Shown one piece after another: positions 43,282-52,359 of a DNA stretch of 64,000 bases. Position numbers and translations under genes: made by a program. Origin of the DNA: CAZMGV01 sp964565925 (GTDB lineage: Bacteria > JAGRBM01 > JAHCIT01). Where the stretch lies: contig CAZMGV010000001.1 of assembly GCA_964565925.1 (NCBI GenBank), forward strand, positions 248,001 to 312,000, read 5' to 3'. The stretch's first letter is position 1, and each line of letters starts with the position of its first letter. The notes beneath the pieces were generated by a model. That model was not told the DNA's origin, did not search any database, and worked only from the letters and a program-made list of their open reading frames with translations.

Positions 43282-43355
43282 GCCGCCCCCTTACCCGTTG
43301 AAGGAACGATTATACCCGGATGGGGAGAGGGAAAGTAAACGGAGAAAACGGCGAT

Positions 43356-44450
43356 TTACCCCGCGACGAACGCGGCGGCGGCGATCCGTTCGCGGACCCA
43401 GTCGCCGGTGGCGTTAAAGGTGTCGCCGGCCCGTTCGGGGGCTTCGAACAGGAGGTCGCGGAAAACCTCTTCCATGATGGACCGTAGGCCCCGGGCGCCC
43501 ACCTTCTGCTCGATCGCGTGATCGACGACCGCTTCGACCGCGCCCGCGCCGATCTCCAGCGTGACGCCGTCCATGGCAAGCAACTGGGTGTATTCTTTCA
43601 GAATCGAATCGGGCGGCTCCGTGACGATCCGGGCCAGTTCGGCTTTGGTCAGCGAATCCATCTCGACGATCACCGGCAGGCGGCCAAGCATTTCCGGGAT
43701 CAGGCCGTAGTTGGAGAGCTCCCGCGTGCCGATCTTCTTGCGGCGGGGCGGGGTCTGTGGCGCCGCTCCCGGCAGGTCCACGCCGAACCCGAGCGAGCGG
43801 CTTTCGAAATCGGGACGCAGGTCGCTGAACGCCCCCGCGCAGATGAACAGGATGTTGGTCGTGTCGACCTCGACGAAGTCGTGCCGGTTCCAGTGCTGCG
43901 TGACGTTGAGCGGCACGAACATGCGCTGGCCTTCCAGCATCTTGAGCAACGCCTGCTGGACGCCCTCGCCGCCGATGTCGCGCGAGCCCGCGCCGGTGCG
44001 GACATTGCCCGTGCGGCGGGCGATCTTGTCCATCTCGTCGATGAAGATGATGCCGCGCTGGGCGTCGGTGACGTTGCCGCCGGTCTTGAACAGCAGCTCG
44101 GCCACCATCACCTCGACGTCTTTGCCGTAATAACCGGCCTCGGTGTATTCGGTGGCGTCGCAGACGGTGAACGGCACGTCGAGCACTTCGGCCAGATTGC
44201 GGGCGATATGCGTCTTGCCGCAGCCCGTGGGGCCGATGAGCAGGATGTTGGACTTTCGGATCGGCACGTCGGGGCGGCGGTCGGCGTGGAACAGCCGCTT
44301 GTAGTGGTTGTAGGCGGCCGTCGCGACGACCTTCTTGGCCGCCGCCTGCCCGATCACGAATCGGTCCAGATGCTGGAGTATCTGGCGCGGCGTGAGCTGC
44401 GGCTTGACGGCCGGTACGGGCGGCGCGGGCTTGTTCGGCGGAAGGGCCAT
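43356..44450 (-). CDS. ClpX-like AAA+ ATPase lacking the zinc-binding domain
   Basis: The 364-residue protein follows ClpX closely from residue 20 on: Walker A GPTGCGKT (73-80), pore loop GYYG (106-109, normally GYVG), Walker B IIFIDE (134-139), GEGVQQALLKMLEG and MLGRLPVIVEM. The ClpP-docking loop is LGF (220-222) where ClpX has IGF. The N-terminal zinc finger of about 60 residues is missing; instead there is a short Pro-rich start. Classical clpX sits after clpP, and no clpP is here, so this is probably a second, specialised paralogue next to signalling genes. Whether it still binds ClpP is open. Confidence 0.9.
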   Translation of the reverse strand: MALPPNKPAPPVPAVKPQLTPRQILQHLDRFVIGQAAAKKVVATAAYNHYKRLFHADRRPDVPIRKSNILLIGPTGCGKTHIARNLAEVLDVPFTVCDATEYTEAGYYGKDVEVMVAELLFKTGGNVTDAQRGIIFIDEMDKIARRTGNVRTGAGSRDIGGEGVQQALLKMLEGQRMFVPLNVTQHWNRHDFVEVDTTNILFICAGAFSDLRPDFESRSLGFGVDLPGAAPQTPPRRKKIGTRELSNYGLIPEMLGRLPVIVEMDSLTKAELARIVTEPPDSILKEYTQLLAMDGVTLEIGAGAVEAVVDHAIEQKVGARGLRSIMEEVFRDLLFEAPERAGDTFNATGDWVRERIAAAAFVAG

Positions 44451-44503
44451 ACGCGGGATGGTACCCCGCGCGGAAATGATTTTCTACGTTGACAGGAGGG
44501 AGT

Positions 44504-45247
44504 TTACTTCTTCCATCCGCCCCTGGCGCCCTGGACCATGCCGAAGGGGCCGACCGGCCAGTTGTATCCGAGCGTCATCACCTTATCGACGTCGGCGGGG
44601 GTGGCGATTCCCTCGGCGACGACCTTCTGCGCTTCCTGGATCATGGCGAAATAGATCCGGTTGGCGACGAAGCCGTATTTGCCGGGGGCGTCCTTCACGC
44701 GGATCGAGTTCTTGCCGATTTTCTCGACCAGCTTTTCGAGGGCGTCGAGCGTCTCTTTGGAGGTCTCCGGCTGGTGGATAATTTCGACCACCTTCATGAG
44801 CGGCACCGGCGAAAAGAAGTGCAGCCCGGCAAAGAGCGTGCGGCGTTTCACCGACTGGGCCAGTTCGGTGATGGCAAACCCGCTGGTGTTCGAAGCGATA
44901 ATTGCACCCGGCTTCACGACGGTGTCCAGTTCCGCAAAGACTTTCTCTTTCAGCGGCTTCTGCTCAGGCACCGCCTCGATGACAAGGTCGCAGTCCTTCA
45001 TATCCGCCATATCGAGCGTGAACCGCACGCGGGAGGCGGCCTTCTTCGCCTCTTCGGGGGAGATCTTCTTGCGCTCCACGGCCCGCTCCAGCCCGTAACG
45101 GCCGGTGGTGAGTTCCCCCTGCGACTTCTCCAGGAACTTCTGCTCGACCTCTTTCACCGCCACGTCGTAACCGGCCAGCGCCAGCACCTGCGCGATCCCG
45201 GTCCCCATGACGCCGCCGCCGACTATGCCGACCTTTGAAATCTCCAT
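44504..45247 (-). CDS. 3-hydroxyacyl-CoA dehydrogenase, C-terminally short
   Basis: The 247-residue protein has the NAD-binding VGIVGGGVMGTGIAQV start, the DLVIEAVPE and SNTSGFAITELA segments, the catalytic His in GLHFFSPVPLMKVVEI, and the start of the C-terminal domain with NRIYFAMIQEA and LGYNWPVGPFG. Family members of the FadB2/HbdA type are about 280-290 residues and end with a GRKxGxGFY motif. Here the frame stops right after GPFG with GGWKK, and I find no continuation downstream. It may be a genuine short form or a truncated gene. It would oxidise 3-hydroxyacyl-CoA in beta-oxidation. Confidence 0.85.
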   Translation of the reverse strand: MEISKVGIVGGGVMGTGIAQVLALAGYDVAVKEVEQKFLEKSQGELTTGRYGLERAVERKKISPEEAKKAASRVRFTLDMADMKDCDLVIEAVPEQKPLKEKVFAELDTVVKPGAIIASNTSGFAITELAQSVKRRTLFAGLHFFSPVPLMKVVEIIHQPETSKETLDALEKLVEKIGKNSIRVKDAPGKYGFVANRIYFAMIQEAQKVVAEGIATPADVDKVMTLGYNWPVGPFGMVQGARGGWKK

Positions 45248-45311
45248 CTTCAGTTCCTTCCTAGATTCTTCGCACCATCATCTATCATACGGGTCCGAAC
45301 CTTAAAACGTC

Positions 45312-45977
45312 ATGAACACCCGCCAAAAACAGAGCGTTCAACGGACACGCAAAAAGCCTGCCCGGTCCGCAAAGAAACCGGAGACCGCCGCAGACAGCCA
45401 GTCGCTCGCCGAACTGCTCGTCGAAGTCCGGGCCTGCCGGGCGTGCGAAGACGTATTGCCGCTGGGGCCGAGACCGGTGCTCCGGGCGTCGGAGACCGCC
45501 CGCCTGCTGATCGTCGGACAGGCGCCGGGGACCAAGGTCCACGCGACCGGCATCCCGTGGAACGACCCGAGCGGCGACCGGCTGCGCCAATGGCTGGGGG
45601 TGGACCGGGACACTTTCTACGACGAACAGCGGATCGCTATTATCCCGATGGGCTACTGCTACCCCGGCCGGGGGAAAAGCGGCGACCTGCCGCCCCGGCC
45701 CGAGTGCGCGGAGCTGTGGCTGGACCGGCTGCTCGCCAAGCTGCCCAAGATCGAACTCACCTTGCTGATCGGCCAGTACGCACAGGCGCACTACCTGCGG
45801 GACCGGCGCAAGGAGACGCTCACCCGGACGGTGGAGGCCTGGCAGGACTACCTGCCCGGATACCTGCCGCTGCCGCATCCGTCGCCGCGCAACTTCGGCT
45901 GGTTCCGGTCGCACCCGTGGTTCGAAGCGCAGGTGGTGCCGGAGCTGCGGAAACGGGCCGGGGCGCTGATCGGGTAG
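45312..45977 (+). CDS. Uracil-DNA glycosylase superfamily protein
   Basis: The 221-residue protein has a basic N-terminal tail (1-30), then CRACEDVLPLGP, motif 1 VGQAPGTKVHATGIPWND, and motif 2 LPHPSPRNFGW near residue 190. This is the pattern of a bacterial uracil-DNA glycosylase branch. The catalytic position of motif 1 carries no classical Asp-Pro-Tyr, so activity on uracil is not assured. The CxxC pair could be part of an iron-sulfur or zinc site but the other ligands are not clear. It is divergent from the dehydrogenase gene, with 64 bases between. Confidence 0.82.
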   Translation: MNTRQKQSVQRTRKKPARSAKKPETAADSQSLAELLVEVRACRACEDVLPLGPRPVLRASETARLLIVGQAPGTKVHATGIPWNDPSGDRLRQWLGVDRDTFYDEQRIAIIPMGYCYPGRGKSGDLPPRPECAELWLDRLLAKLPKIELTLLIGQYAQAHYLRDRRKETLTRTVEAWQDYLPGYLPLPHPSPRNFGWFRSHPWFEAQVVPELRKRAGALIG

Positions 45978-46037
45978 GCGACCCTTGCCTCGTCCCCCGC
46001 CCGCCGCCTAGAGCCTCCCTGTGAGGGCTCCCGCTTG

Positions 46038-46058
46038 CGCGCACCGCCGCGGTGCGCG
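46038..46058. other. Perfect hairpin before the MBL gene
   Basis: Eight-base arms CGCGCACC and GGTGCGCG enclose a five-base loop. It lies ten bases upstream of the GTG start at 46068 and has no T tract. It could fold in the leader and reduce ribosome access, or end the glycosylase transcript; the sequence does not decide. Confidence 0.45.
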
Positions 46059-46067
46059 TAAAGAGTC

Positions 46068-46934
46068 GTGGCTGTGAGCCTGCTGCTACCCTTCGATTCC
46101 ACCGAGGATATAACCGCCACCGGGCGTGGCGCGCCGCAGGCCCGCGTGTGGCTGCTGGGGTCAGGGTCGTCGGGTAACGCCTGCTACGTGGAGAGTGGCT
46201 CGCACGCCTTCCTGATCGACTGCGGGCTTCCGCCGCTCACGCTCAGGCGGCGGCTGAAAGAGATCGGCCGCGAGATCGGCCAGATCGCCCACATATTCCT
46301 GACCCACGAGCACGCCGACCACGCCGGCGGTATTCCGAAACTGATGGAAAAATACGGCCACCTGTCGGCCTATGCGACCAAGGGCACCGGCAAGGCTATC
46401 CACAGGGACAATCCCGTCGAGCGGCTGCGCCCCATGCGGGCCGGCGACACGGTCGAGTTCGGGCCGTTCAAAATAACCCCGGTGCCGGTCCCCCACGACG
46501 CCTCCGAGCCGGTCTGCTTCAAGGTGGAAACCGGCCCCAAAGAGTCCGGCGGAACCAGCTTCGGTTACATGACGGACCTGGGCCGCACGACCGACCTGAT
46601 GCTGGAACAGTTCCGGGACGTGAAAACGCTCATCTGCGAGGCGAACCACGACCTCAAAACCCTGTGGAACGGCCCCTATCCGCATTTTCTGAAGCAGCGG
46701 GTGAGTTCCGATACCGGGCACCTGAACAACGACCAGTGCGCGGCCTTCGTGTCGCGGATCGCCGAGCAGGGGCGGCTCAACCGGGTCGTGCTGGCGCATC
46801 TGTCCGAGGTCAACAACACCCCCGATCTGGCCCGCGCGGCCGTCCGGGCGGAACTTGACGCATGCGGGGCTGAAACGGTTAGCGTCGCCTGCGCCCGGCG
46901 GAAAGAAGTGACCGAAGCGATCGAGCTGTTCTGA
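46068..46934 (+). CDS. MBL-fold metal hydrolase, YycJ/WalJ-like
   Basis: The 288-residue protein has the opening GSGSSGNACYVE, the metal site THEHADHAGG, the second His in VPHDASEP, EANHD, and a late His in VVLAHLSEVNN. These signatures match the YycJ (WalJ) group, metallo-beta-lactamase-fold proteins reported as DNA exonucleases. The start is GTG at 46068 or 46074. It precedes purB by 35 bases on the same strand and is likely co-transcribed with it. Confidence 0.9.
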   Translation: MAVSLLLPFDSTEDITATGRGAPQARVWLLGSGSSGNACYVESGSHAFLIDCGLPPLTLRRRLKEIGREIGQIAHIFLTHEHADHAGGIPKLMEKYGHLSAYATKGTGKAIHRDNPVERLRPMRAGDTVEFGPFKITPVPVPHDASEPVCFKVETGPKESGGTSFGYMTDLGRTTDLMLEQFRDVKTLICEANHDLKTLWNGPYPHFLKQRVSSDTGHLNNDQCAAFVSRIAEQGRLNRVVLAHLSEVNNTPDLARAAVRAELDACGAETVSVACARRKEVTEAIELF

Positions 46935-46969
46935 CCGTCCGGATATAACCGCCACCCGAAAGGCCCCAG

Positions 46970-48301
46970 GTGATACCCCGTTACAGCCGCAAAGAGATGA
47001 CCCGGATCTGGGAACCCGAGACGCGGTTCCGCTACTGGCTCCAGATCGAGATTCTCGCCACCGAGGCGCAGGCGAAACTGGGCAACGTGCCGGCCGAAGC
47101 GGCCGCCGCCATCCGGAAGAACGAGCCGAAAACCTCCGAAGAGTTCCAGAAGATCATCGCCCGCGCCGAGGAGATCGAGGCGCAGACCAAACACGACATC
47201 ATCGCCTTCGTCTCGGCCGCCGCCGAGCACATCGGCCCCGCCGCCAGCTATCTCCACCTGGGACTGACCAGCTCCGACGTGCTGGATACGGCGCTCGCCT
47301 GCCAGCTCAGGGACGCCGGGATCATCCTGATGCAGGATCTGGACAAACTGCTCGAAGTGCTCAAGCGCCGCGCCTACGAGCACAAGAATTCGGTCATGAT
47401 CGGCCGCTCGCACGGCATCCATGCGGAGCCGGTGACCTTCGGCCTCAAGCTCGCCCTCTTCTACGACGAGTTCCGCCGCCACCGGCAGCGACTCTTCTGG
47501 GCCATCCACCGGATCGCCGTCGGCAAGGTGTCGGGCGCCGTGGGGACGTTCGCCAACATCGATCCGGCCGTCGAGGACTACGTCTGCAAGCAACTCGGCC
47601 TTCAGGCCGAGCCCTGCTCCAGCCAGATCGTGAGCCGCGACCGCCACGCCGAATATTTCTCGGTGCTGGCGCTGATCGCCTCCAGCGTCGAGAAAATCGC
47701 CACCGAGATCCGCCACCTGCAGCGCACGGAAGTGTACGAAGCGGAAGAGTTCTTCAGCCCCGGTCAGAAGGGGTCGTCGGCCATGCCGCACAAGCGGAAC
47801 CCCGTGCTCTCCGAAAACCTGACGGGCCTCGCCCGGCTGGTCCGGTCCATGGCGATTCCGGCCATGGAAGACGTCGCCCTGTGGCACGAGCGCGATATTT
47901 CCCACTCGTCGGTGGAGCGCAACATCGGCCCCGACGCCACCGTCACCCTCGACTTCATGCTGAACCGGCTGATCGGCATGATGGACAAGCTGCTCGTCTA
48001 CCCCGAGAACATGAAGCGGAACATGGACAAGCTCGGTGGACTGCATAATTCGCAGCGGGTGCTGCTGAAGCTGGTCTCCGCCGGGCTCACCCGCGAGCAG
48101 TCCTACGAGGTCGTCCAGCGCGCCGCCATGAAAATCTGGCGAAGCGAAGCGACCAGTTTCCGGGACGAACTGCTCAAGGAACCGCTTGTGAAAGAAAAAC
48201 TGGGCGCTGCTGAAGTGGATAGTTGCTTCGACATCGCCTATCACACGAAACACGTCGACACGATTTTCAGACGCGTGTTCGAACGGCCGGAAGGCGCCTG
48301 A
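46970..48301 (+). CDS. purB: Adenylosuccinate lyase
   Basis: The 443-residue enzyme acts twice in purine synthesis, on SAICAR and on adenylosuccinate, releasing fumarate. It has the superfamily signature GSSAMPHKRNPV with the catalytic Ser, the GRSHGIHAEPVTFG region with the catalytic His, and TSSDVLDTA. Length is that of the Bacillus-type enzyme. GTG is the start, with GAAAGG six bases upstream. It heads the pur run: purC follows after 39 bases. Confidence 0.97.
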   Translation: MIPRYSRKEMTRIWEPETRFRYWLQIEILATEAQAKLGNVPAEAAAAIRKNEPKTSEEFQKIIARAEEIEAQTKHDIIAFVSAAAEHIGPAASYLHLGLTSSDVLDTALACQLRDAGIILMQDLDKLLEVLKRRAYEHKNSVMIGRSHGIHAEPVTFGLKLALFYDEFRRHRQRLFWAIHRIAVGKVSGAVGTFANIDPAVEDYVCKQLGLQAEPCSSQIVSRDRHAEYFSVLALIASSVEKIATEIRHLQRTEVYEAEEFFSPGQKGSSAMPHKRNPVLSENLTGLARLVRSMAIPAMEDVALWHERDISHSSVERNIGPDATVTLDFMLNRLIGMMDKLLVYPENMKRNMDKLGGLHNSQRVLLKLVSAGLTREQSYEVVQRAAMKIWRSEATSFRDELLKEPLVKEKLGAAEVDSCFDIAYHTKHVDTIFRRVFERPEGA

Positions 48302-48340
48302 CCTTCAGGGTACAGACCACGGCACGGGGAGCAGCAATCC

Positions 48341-49096
48341 ATGGCCAAGAACAAGTCGAAAAAGCCGCCGGTCACCCGCAGCGAGCAGTTCTACGAGGGT
48401 AAGGCAAAAATCCTGTACCGGACCTCGGACCGCGATCTGGTTATCCAGTATTTCAAGGACGACGCCACGGCGTTCAATGCCCAGAAAAAGGGCACGATCG
48501 TCGACAAGGGCGTAATGAACAACGAGATCTCCTCGATGATCTTCCGTCATCTGGAGAAGAACGGGGTCCGGACGCACTTTGTCAGCAAGCTCTCCGACCG
48601 TGAGATGCTCGTCAAAACCCTGTCCATCGTCCCGGTCGAGGTCGTGGTCCGCAACATCGTGGCGGGCTCGCTCGCCAAGCGCATGGGGATTGAAGAAGGC
48701 GGCGTGCTCAAGCGCCCGATCGTCGAGTACTACTACAAGAAGGACGAACTCGGGGATCCGCCCATCAACAAGGATCACGCGCTGGTGTTCGGCCTTGCCA
48801 CCGAGAAGGAACTCAAGCAGATCGACAAGGCCGCGCTGAAGGTGAACAAGCTGCTTGTGAAGCTGTTCAAGTCGGCAGGGATCAAGCTGGTGGACTTCAA
48901 GCTCGAGTTCGGCCGTCACAAGGGCAAGATCCTGCTCGGCGACGAGATCACCCCGGACGGCTGCCGCCTGTGGGACGCCAAGACGAACGAAAAGATGGAC
49001 AAGGACCGGTTCCGCCGGGACCTGGGCAAGATCGAAGAGTCCTACCAGGAAGTGCTCCGCCGCGTGACCGAAAAGCTCGGCGCGAAGAAGAAATGA
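48341..49096 (+). CDS. purC: SAICAR synthetase
   Basis: The 251-residue enzyme couples aspartate to CAIR using ATP. It has the EGKAKILYRT start, KDDATAFN, VPVEVVVRNIVAGSLAKR, the DFKLEFG motif and GDEITPD. Length is normal apart from a short Lys-rich N-terminal extension. GGGGAG precedes the ATG. It lies between purB and purS in a continuous pathway run. Confidence 0.97.
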   Translation: MAKNKSKKPPVTRSEQFYEGKAKILYRTSDRDLVIQYFKDDATAFNAQKKGTIVDKGVMNNEISSMIFRHLEKNGVRTHFVSKLSDREMLVKTLSIVPVEVVVRNIVAGSLAKRMGIEEGGVLKRPIVEYYYKKDELGDPPINKDHALVFGLATEKELKQIDKAALKVNKLLVKLFKSAGIKLVDFKLEFGRHKGKILLGDEITPDGCRLWDAKTNEKMDKDRFRRDLGKIEESYQEVLRRVTEKLGAKKK

Positions 49097-49115
49097 CCTC
49101 AGAAGGGATGACGCT

Positions 49116-49367
49116 TTGAAAGCTAAAGTGTTTGTCACCGTCCGCAAGGGCGTGCTGGATCCGCAGGGCACCGCCGTTCAGCGGGCGCTGCACCAGAGCG
49201 GCCTCGTGGCCGCGCAGGACGTGCGGATCGGCAAGGTGATCGAGATGAACCTCGACACCACGAAGGGGCTCACCAAAGCCCAGGCCGAAACCGAACTGAA
49301 GAAGATGTGCGAAAAATTCCTCGCCAATACCGTGGTCGAGGACTACCGCGTGGAGATCGAACCCTGA
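49116..49367 (+). CDS. purS: FGAM synthetase subunit PurS
   Basis: The 83-residue protein is the small structural subunit of the three-part FGAM synthetase. It begins KAKVFVTVRKGVLDPQG and contains GLVAAQDVRIGKVIEM, both family hallmarks. The start is TTG, with AGAAGG upstream. Its presence shows that the organism uses the split PurS/PurQ/PurL enzyme and not the large single-chain form of enterobacteria. Its stop overlaps the purQ start as CTGA. Confidence 0.95.
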   Translation: MKAKVFVTVRKGVLDPQGTAVQRALHQSGLVAAQDVRIGKVIEMNLDTTKGLTKAQAETELKKMCEKFLANTVVEDYRVEIEP

Positions 49368-50050
49368 AGGTCGCAGTTATCCAGTTCCCCGGCTCCAATG
49401 ACGACCGCGACACGGTCCGGATGCTGACAGACGTCTACAAGGCCGACGCCCGGCTCGTCTGGCACAAGGAAACCTCGCTCAGCGGCGCCGAACTGGTGGT
49501 GCTCCCGGGAGGTTTCTCCTACGGCGACTACCTGCGGACAGGCGCCATGGCGAAGTTCTCGCCGGTGATGGAGGCCGTTCGCGACCACGCGCAGAAGGGA
49601 AAGCCCGTGCTGGGCATCTGCAACGGCTTCCAGATCCTGTGCGAAACGGGGCTGCTCCCCGGTGTGCTGATGCGCAACCGCCAGCTCAAGTTCATCTGCG
49701 ACGACGTGCGCCTCAAGCTCGAAACCGACAACGCCCCGTTTTTCGCCAAGGCGACGAAGGGCAAGGTCGTCCGGATGCCGATCAAGCACGGCGAAGGCAA
49801 CTACTTTGCCGACGCCGACACGCTGAAGCGGATCGAGGGCGAAGGACAGGTGGCGTTCCGCTACGTGGACAGGGACGGTAAACCCACCGACTCCGCCAAC
49901 CCCAACGGCGCGCTGGGCAATATCGCCGGAATCGTCAACGCCGGGCGCAACGTGCTCGGCCTGATGCCGCACCCTGAACACGCCTGCGAGCCGCTGCTGG
50001 GCTCCGACGGCGGACGGATCGTCTTCGACTCGCTGCTGGGAGCGAAATAA
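49364..50050 (+). CDS. purQ: FGAM synthetase glutaminase subunit PurQ, CTG start
   Basis: The 228-residue class I glutamine amidotransferase supplies ammonia to PurL. It starts (L/M)KVAVIQFPGSNDDRD, with the nucleophile in GICNGFQ and the His-Glu pair in PHPEHACE. The normal family start is MKVAVIQFPGSN, and here the M position is CTG at 49364, overlapping the purS stop (CTGA). GGAG stands eight bases upstream. The only other in-frame start, GTG 49307, would add 19 residues foreign to the family. CUG initiation is therefore the best reading. Confidence 0.94.
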   Translation: MKVAVIQFPGSNDDRDTVRMLTDVYKADARLVWHKETSLSGAELVVLPGGFSYGDYLRTGAMAKFSPVMEAVRDHAQKGKPVLGICNGFQILCETGLLPGVLMRNRQLKFICDDVRLKLETDNAPFFAKATKGKVVRMPIKHGEGNYFADADTLKRIEGEGQVAFRYVDRDGKPTDSANPNGALGNIAGIVNAGRNVLGLMPHPEHACEPLLGSDGGRIVFDSLLGAK

Positions 50051-50059
50051 CCACCTTTC

Positions 50060-52288
50060 ATGGAACCCAAAATCACCCCCGAACTGATCGACGAGCACGG
50101 ACTCACCCCCGACGAATACCAGGTCATCCTGAAGGCGCTGGGCCGCGAGCCCACCTACCCGGAACTGGGCGTTTTCAGCGTCATGTGGAGCGAGCACTGC
50201 TCCTACAAGTCGTCGCGCGTGCACCTCAAGAAATTCCCGACCAAAGGCCCGCGCGTGCTGCAGGGCCCCGGCGAGAACGCCGGTGTCGTGGACGCGGGCG
50301 ACGGAATCGCGCTGGTCTTCAAGATGGAGTCGCACAACCACCCGTCGTTCATCGAGCCCTACCAGGGTGCGGCGACCGGCGTCGGCGGAATACTCCGCGA
50401 CGTGTTCACGATGGGCGCCCGTCCGGTAGCGAACCTGAACTCGCTGCGCTTTGGCGACCCGGCGCACCCCAAGACTGCGCGGCTGCTCTCCGGCGTCGTC
50501 GCCGGCATCGGCGGCTACGGCAACTGTGTCGGCGTGGCGACCGTAGGCGGCGAGGTGTATTTCAACCCGTCCTACAATGGTAACCCGCTCGTAAACGCGT
50601 TTACGCTCGGTATCGCGAAAGCGGACCGGATTTTTAAAGGCCTCGCCGAAGGTGTCGGCAACCCGGTCATCTATGTGGGCTCCAAGACCGGCAAGGACGG
50701 TATCCACGGCGCGACGATGGCGTCGGAGTCGTTCGACGAAACCTCCGAAGAGCGCCGCCCGACCGTGCAGGTGGGCGATCCGTTCACCGAGAAGCTGCTC
50801 ATTGAAGCCTGCCTCGAGCTGATGTCGAAGGATTCGATCGTCGGCATCCAGGATATGGGCGCGGCGGGCCTTACCAGCTCATCCGTCGAAATGGCGTCCC
50901 GCTCGGGCAGCGGCCTCGAAATGGACCTGGACCTCATTCCGCGCCGCGAGACGGGGATGATCCCCTACGAAATCCTGCTGTCCGAATCGCAGGAGCGCAT
51001 GCTGATCGTCGCCAAGCGCGGCCGGGAGCAGGAGGTGATCGACATCTTCCTGCGCTGGGACCTCGACGTCGCGGTGGTCGGCAAGGTGACCGACAGCGGC
51101 CGCTGGGTGATCAAGGAAAAGGGCAAGACGGTCTGCGACATCCCGGTGGACGTGCTCGTGGAAGCCGCGCCGGTCTACAACCGCCCGATGCAGCGCCCCT
51201 CGTGGCAGGACGAACTCCAGAAGCTGGACCTGTCCAAGCTGCCGCTGCCCAAGAGCTACAACGACGTGCTGCTCAAGCTGATGGCGTCGCCCAACATCTG
51301 CTCCCGCGAGTGGATCTGGCGCCAGTACGACAACTATGTCGGCAAGTCGACCATGCTGCCGTCGGGCTCCGACGCGGCGCTGCTGAAACTTCCCGGTGTC
51401 GAGCGCGGGATCGGCCTCACGGTCAACTGCAACTCGCGCTACTGCTACCTCGACCCCTACACCGGCGGCGCGATCACGGTGGCCGAGAACGCCCGCAACC
51501 TCGTGGCCTCGGGCTGCGAGCCGGTCGCCATCACCGACTGCCTGAACTTCGGCAACCCCGAACGGCCCGAGATCATGTGGCAGTTCGCTCAGGCGGTCGA
51601 AGGACTCGCCGAAGCCTGCAACCGGCTGAACACCCCGGTCGTCTCGGGCAACGTGTCGCTTTACAACGAGACGCTCGACGTGGGGATTTATCCCACCCCG
51701 TCGGTCGCCATGGTGGGCCTGCTCCACAAGCTCGAACACCGGACGTCACAGTGGTTCAAGGAACCGGGCCATAAGATCGTGCTGCTCGGCCGGACGCTCG
51801 AAGAGCTCGGCGGCTCGGAATACCTGCAGCTGTTTCACGGCCTCGAGAAAGGCCTGCCGCCGCACCTCGATCTCGATCTGGAGAAGACCGTGCAGGCGGC
51901 CGTGCTCGAAGCGATCCAGAAGGGGCTGATCAGATCGGCCCACGACTGCTCCGAAGGCGGCCTTGCCGTCACGCTCGCCGAGTGCTGCTTCGGTGACCCG
52001 AGAAATCACGGCGAAACGCTTCTCGGGGCAGCGGTGGAGATCGAGGACTACATCCGGGAAGACGCCCTGCTCTTCTCCGAATCGCAGAGCCGGTTCGTCG
52101 TCACGGTCGCAAACGACACGGACCTCGACGCCCTGCTCACGATCTGCGCACGGCTCAAGGCCCCGGTGAAGGAAATCGGCGTCGTGACCAAGGATGCCCT
52201 GATCATCAACGGTCTCGTGAGCATTCCGTCGGCCGATCTGTACCGGGCGTGGAAAACCCCGATTGCAAAGATTGCCGGGGAAAACTAA
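50060..52288 (+). CDS. purL: FGAM synthetase large subunit PurL
   Basis: The 742-residue ATP-dependent subunit converts FGAR to FGAM with ammonia from PurQ. It has MWSEHCSYKSS near residue 45, MESHNHPSFIEPYQGAATGVGGI, the second-half DCLNFGNPE and SAHDCSEGGL, as in the small type PurL of Bacillus. Length fits that class. It starts nine bases after purQ. It is followed by a hairpin leader before purF. Confidence 0.97.
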   Translation: MEPKITPELIDEHGLTPDEYQVILKALGREPTYPELGVFSVMWSEHCSYKSSRVHLKKFPTKGPRVLQGPGENAGVVDAGDGIALVFKMESHNHPSFIEPYQGAATGVGGILRDVFTMGARPVANLNSLRFGDPAHPKTARLLSGVVAGIGGYGNCVGVATVGGEVYFNPSYNGNPLVNAFTLGIAKADRIFKGLAEGVGNPVIYVGSKTGKDGIHGATMASESFDETSEERRPTVQVGDPFTEKLLIEACLELMSKDSIVGIQDMGAAGLTSSSVEMASRSGSGLEMDLDLIPRRETGMIPYEILLSESQERMLIVAKRGREQEVIDIFLRWDLDVAVVGKVTDSGRWVIKEKGKTVCDIPVDVLVEAAPVYNRPMQRPSWQDELQKLDLSKLPLPKSYNDVLLKLMASPNICSREWIWRQYDNYVGKSTMLPSGSDAALLKLPGVERGIGLTVNCNSRYCYLDPYTGGAITVAENARNLVASGCEPVAITDCLNFGNPERPEIMWQFAQAVEGLAEACNRLNTPVVSGNVSLYNETLDVGIYPTPSVAMVGLLHKLEHRTSQWFKEPGHKIVLLGRTLEELGGSEYLQLFHGLEKGLPPHLDLDLEKTVQAAVLEAIQKGLIRSAHDCSEGGLAVTLAECCFGDPRNHGETLLGAAVEIEDYIREDALLFSESQSRFVVTVANDTDLDALLTICARLKAPVKEIGVVTKDALIINGLVSIPSADLYRAWKTPIAKIAGEN

Positions 52289-52314
52289 CTAGAGAGCCGT
52301 AAAAGCCACATCGG

Positions 52315-52333
52315 TCCCGGTGACGCACCGGGA
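52315..52333 (+). other. Leader hairpin between purL and purF
   Basis: A perfect eight-base stem (TCCCGGTG and CACCGGGA) with a three-base loop lies 27 bases upstream of the likely purF ATG. Its right arm contains GGGAG, a possible ribosome-binding site for a GTG start at 52345. There is no T tract, so it is not a simple terminator. Confidence 0.45.
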
Positions 52334-52359
52334 GCGTGAACCACGTGAACAGAGGCCGG

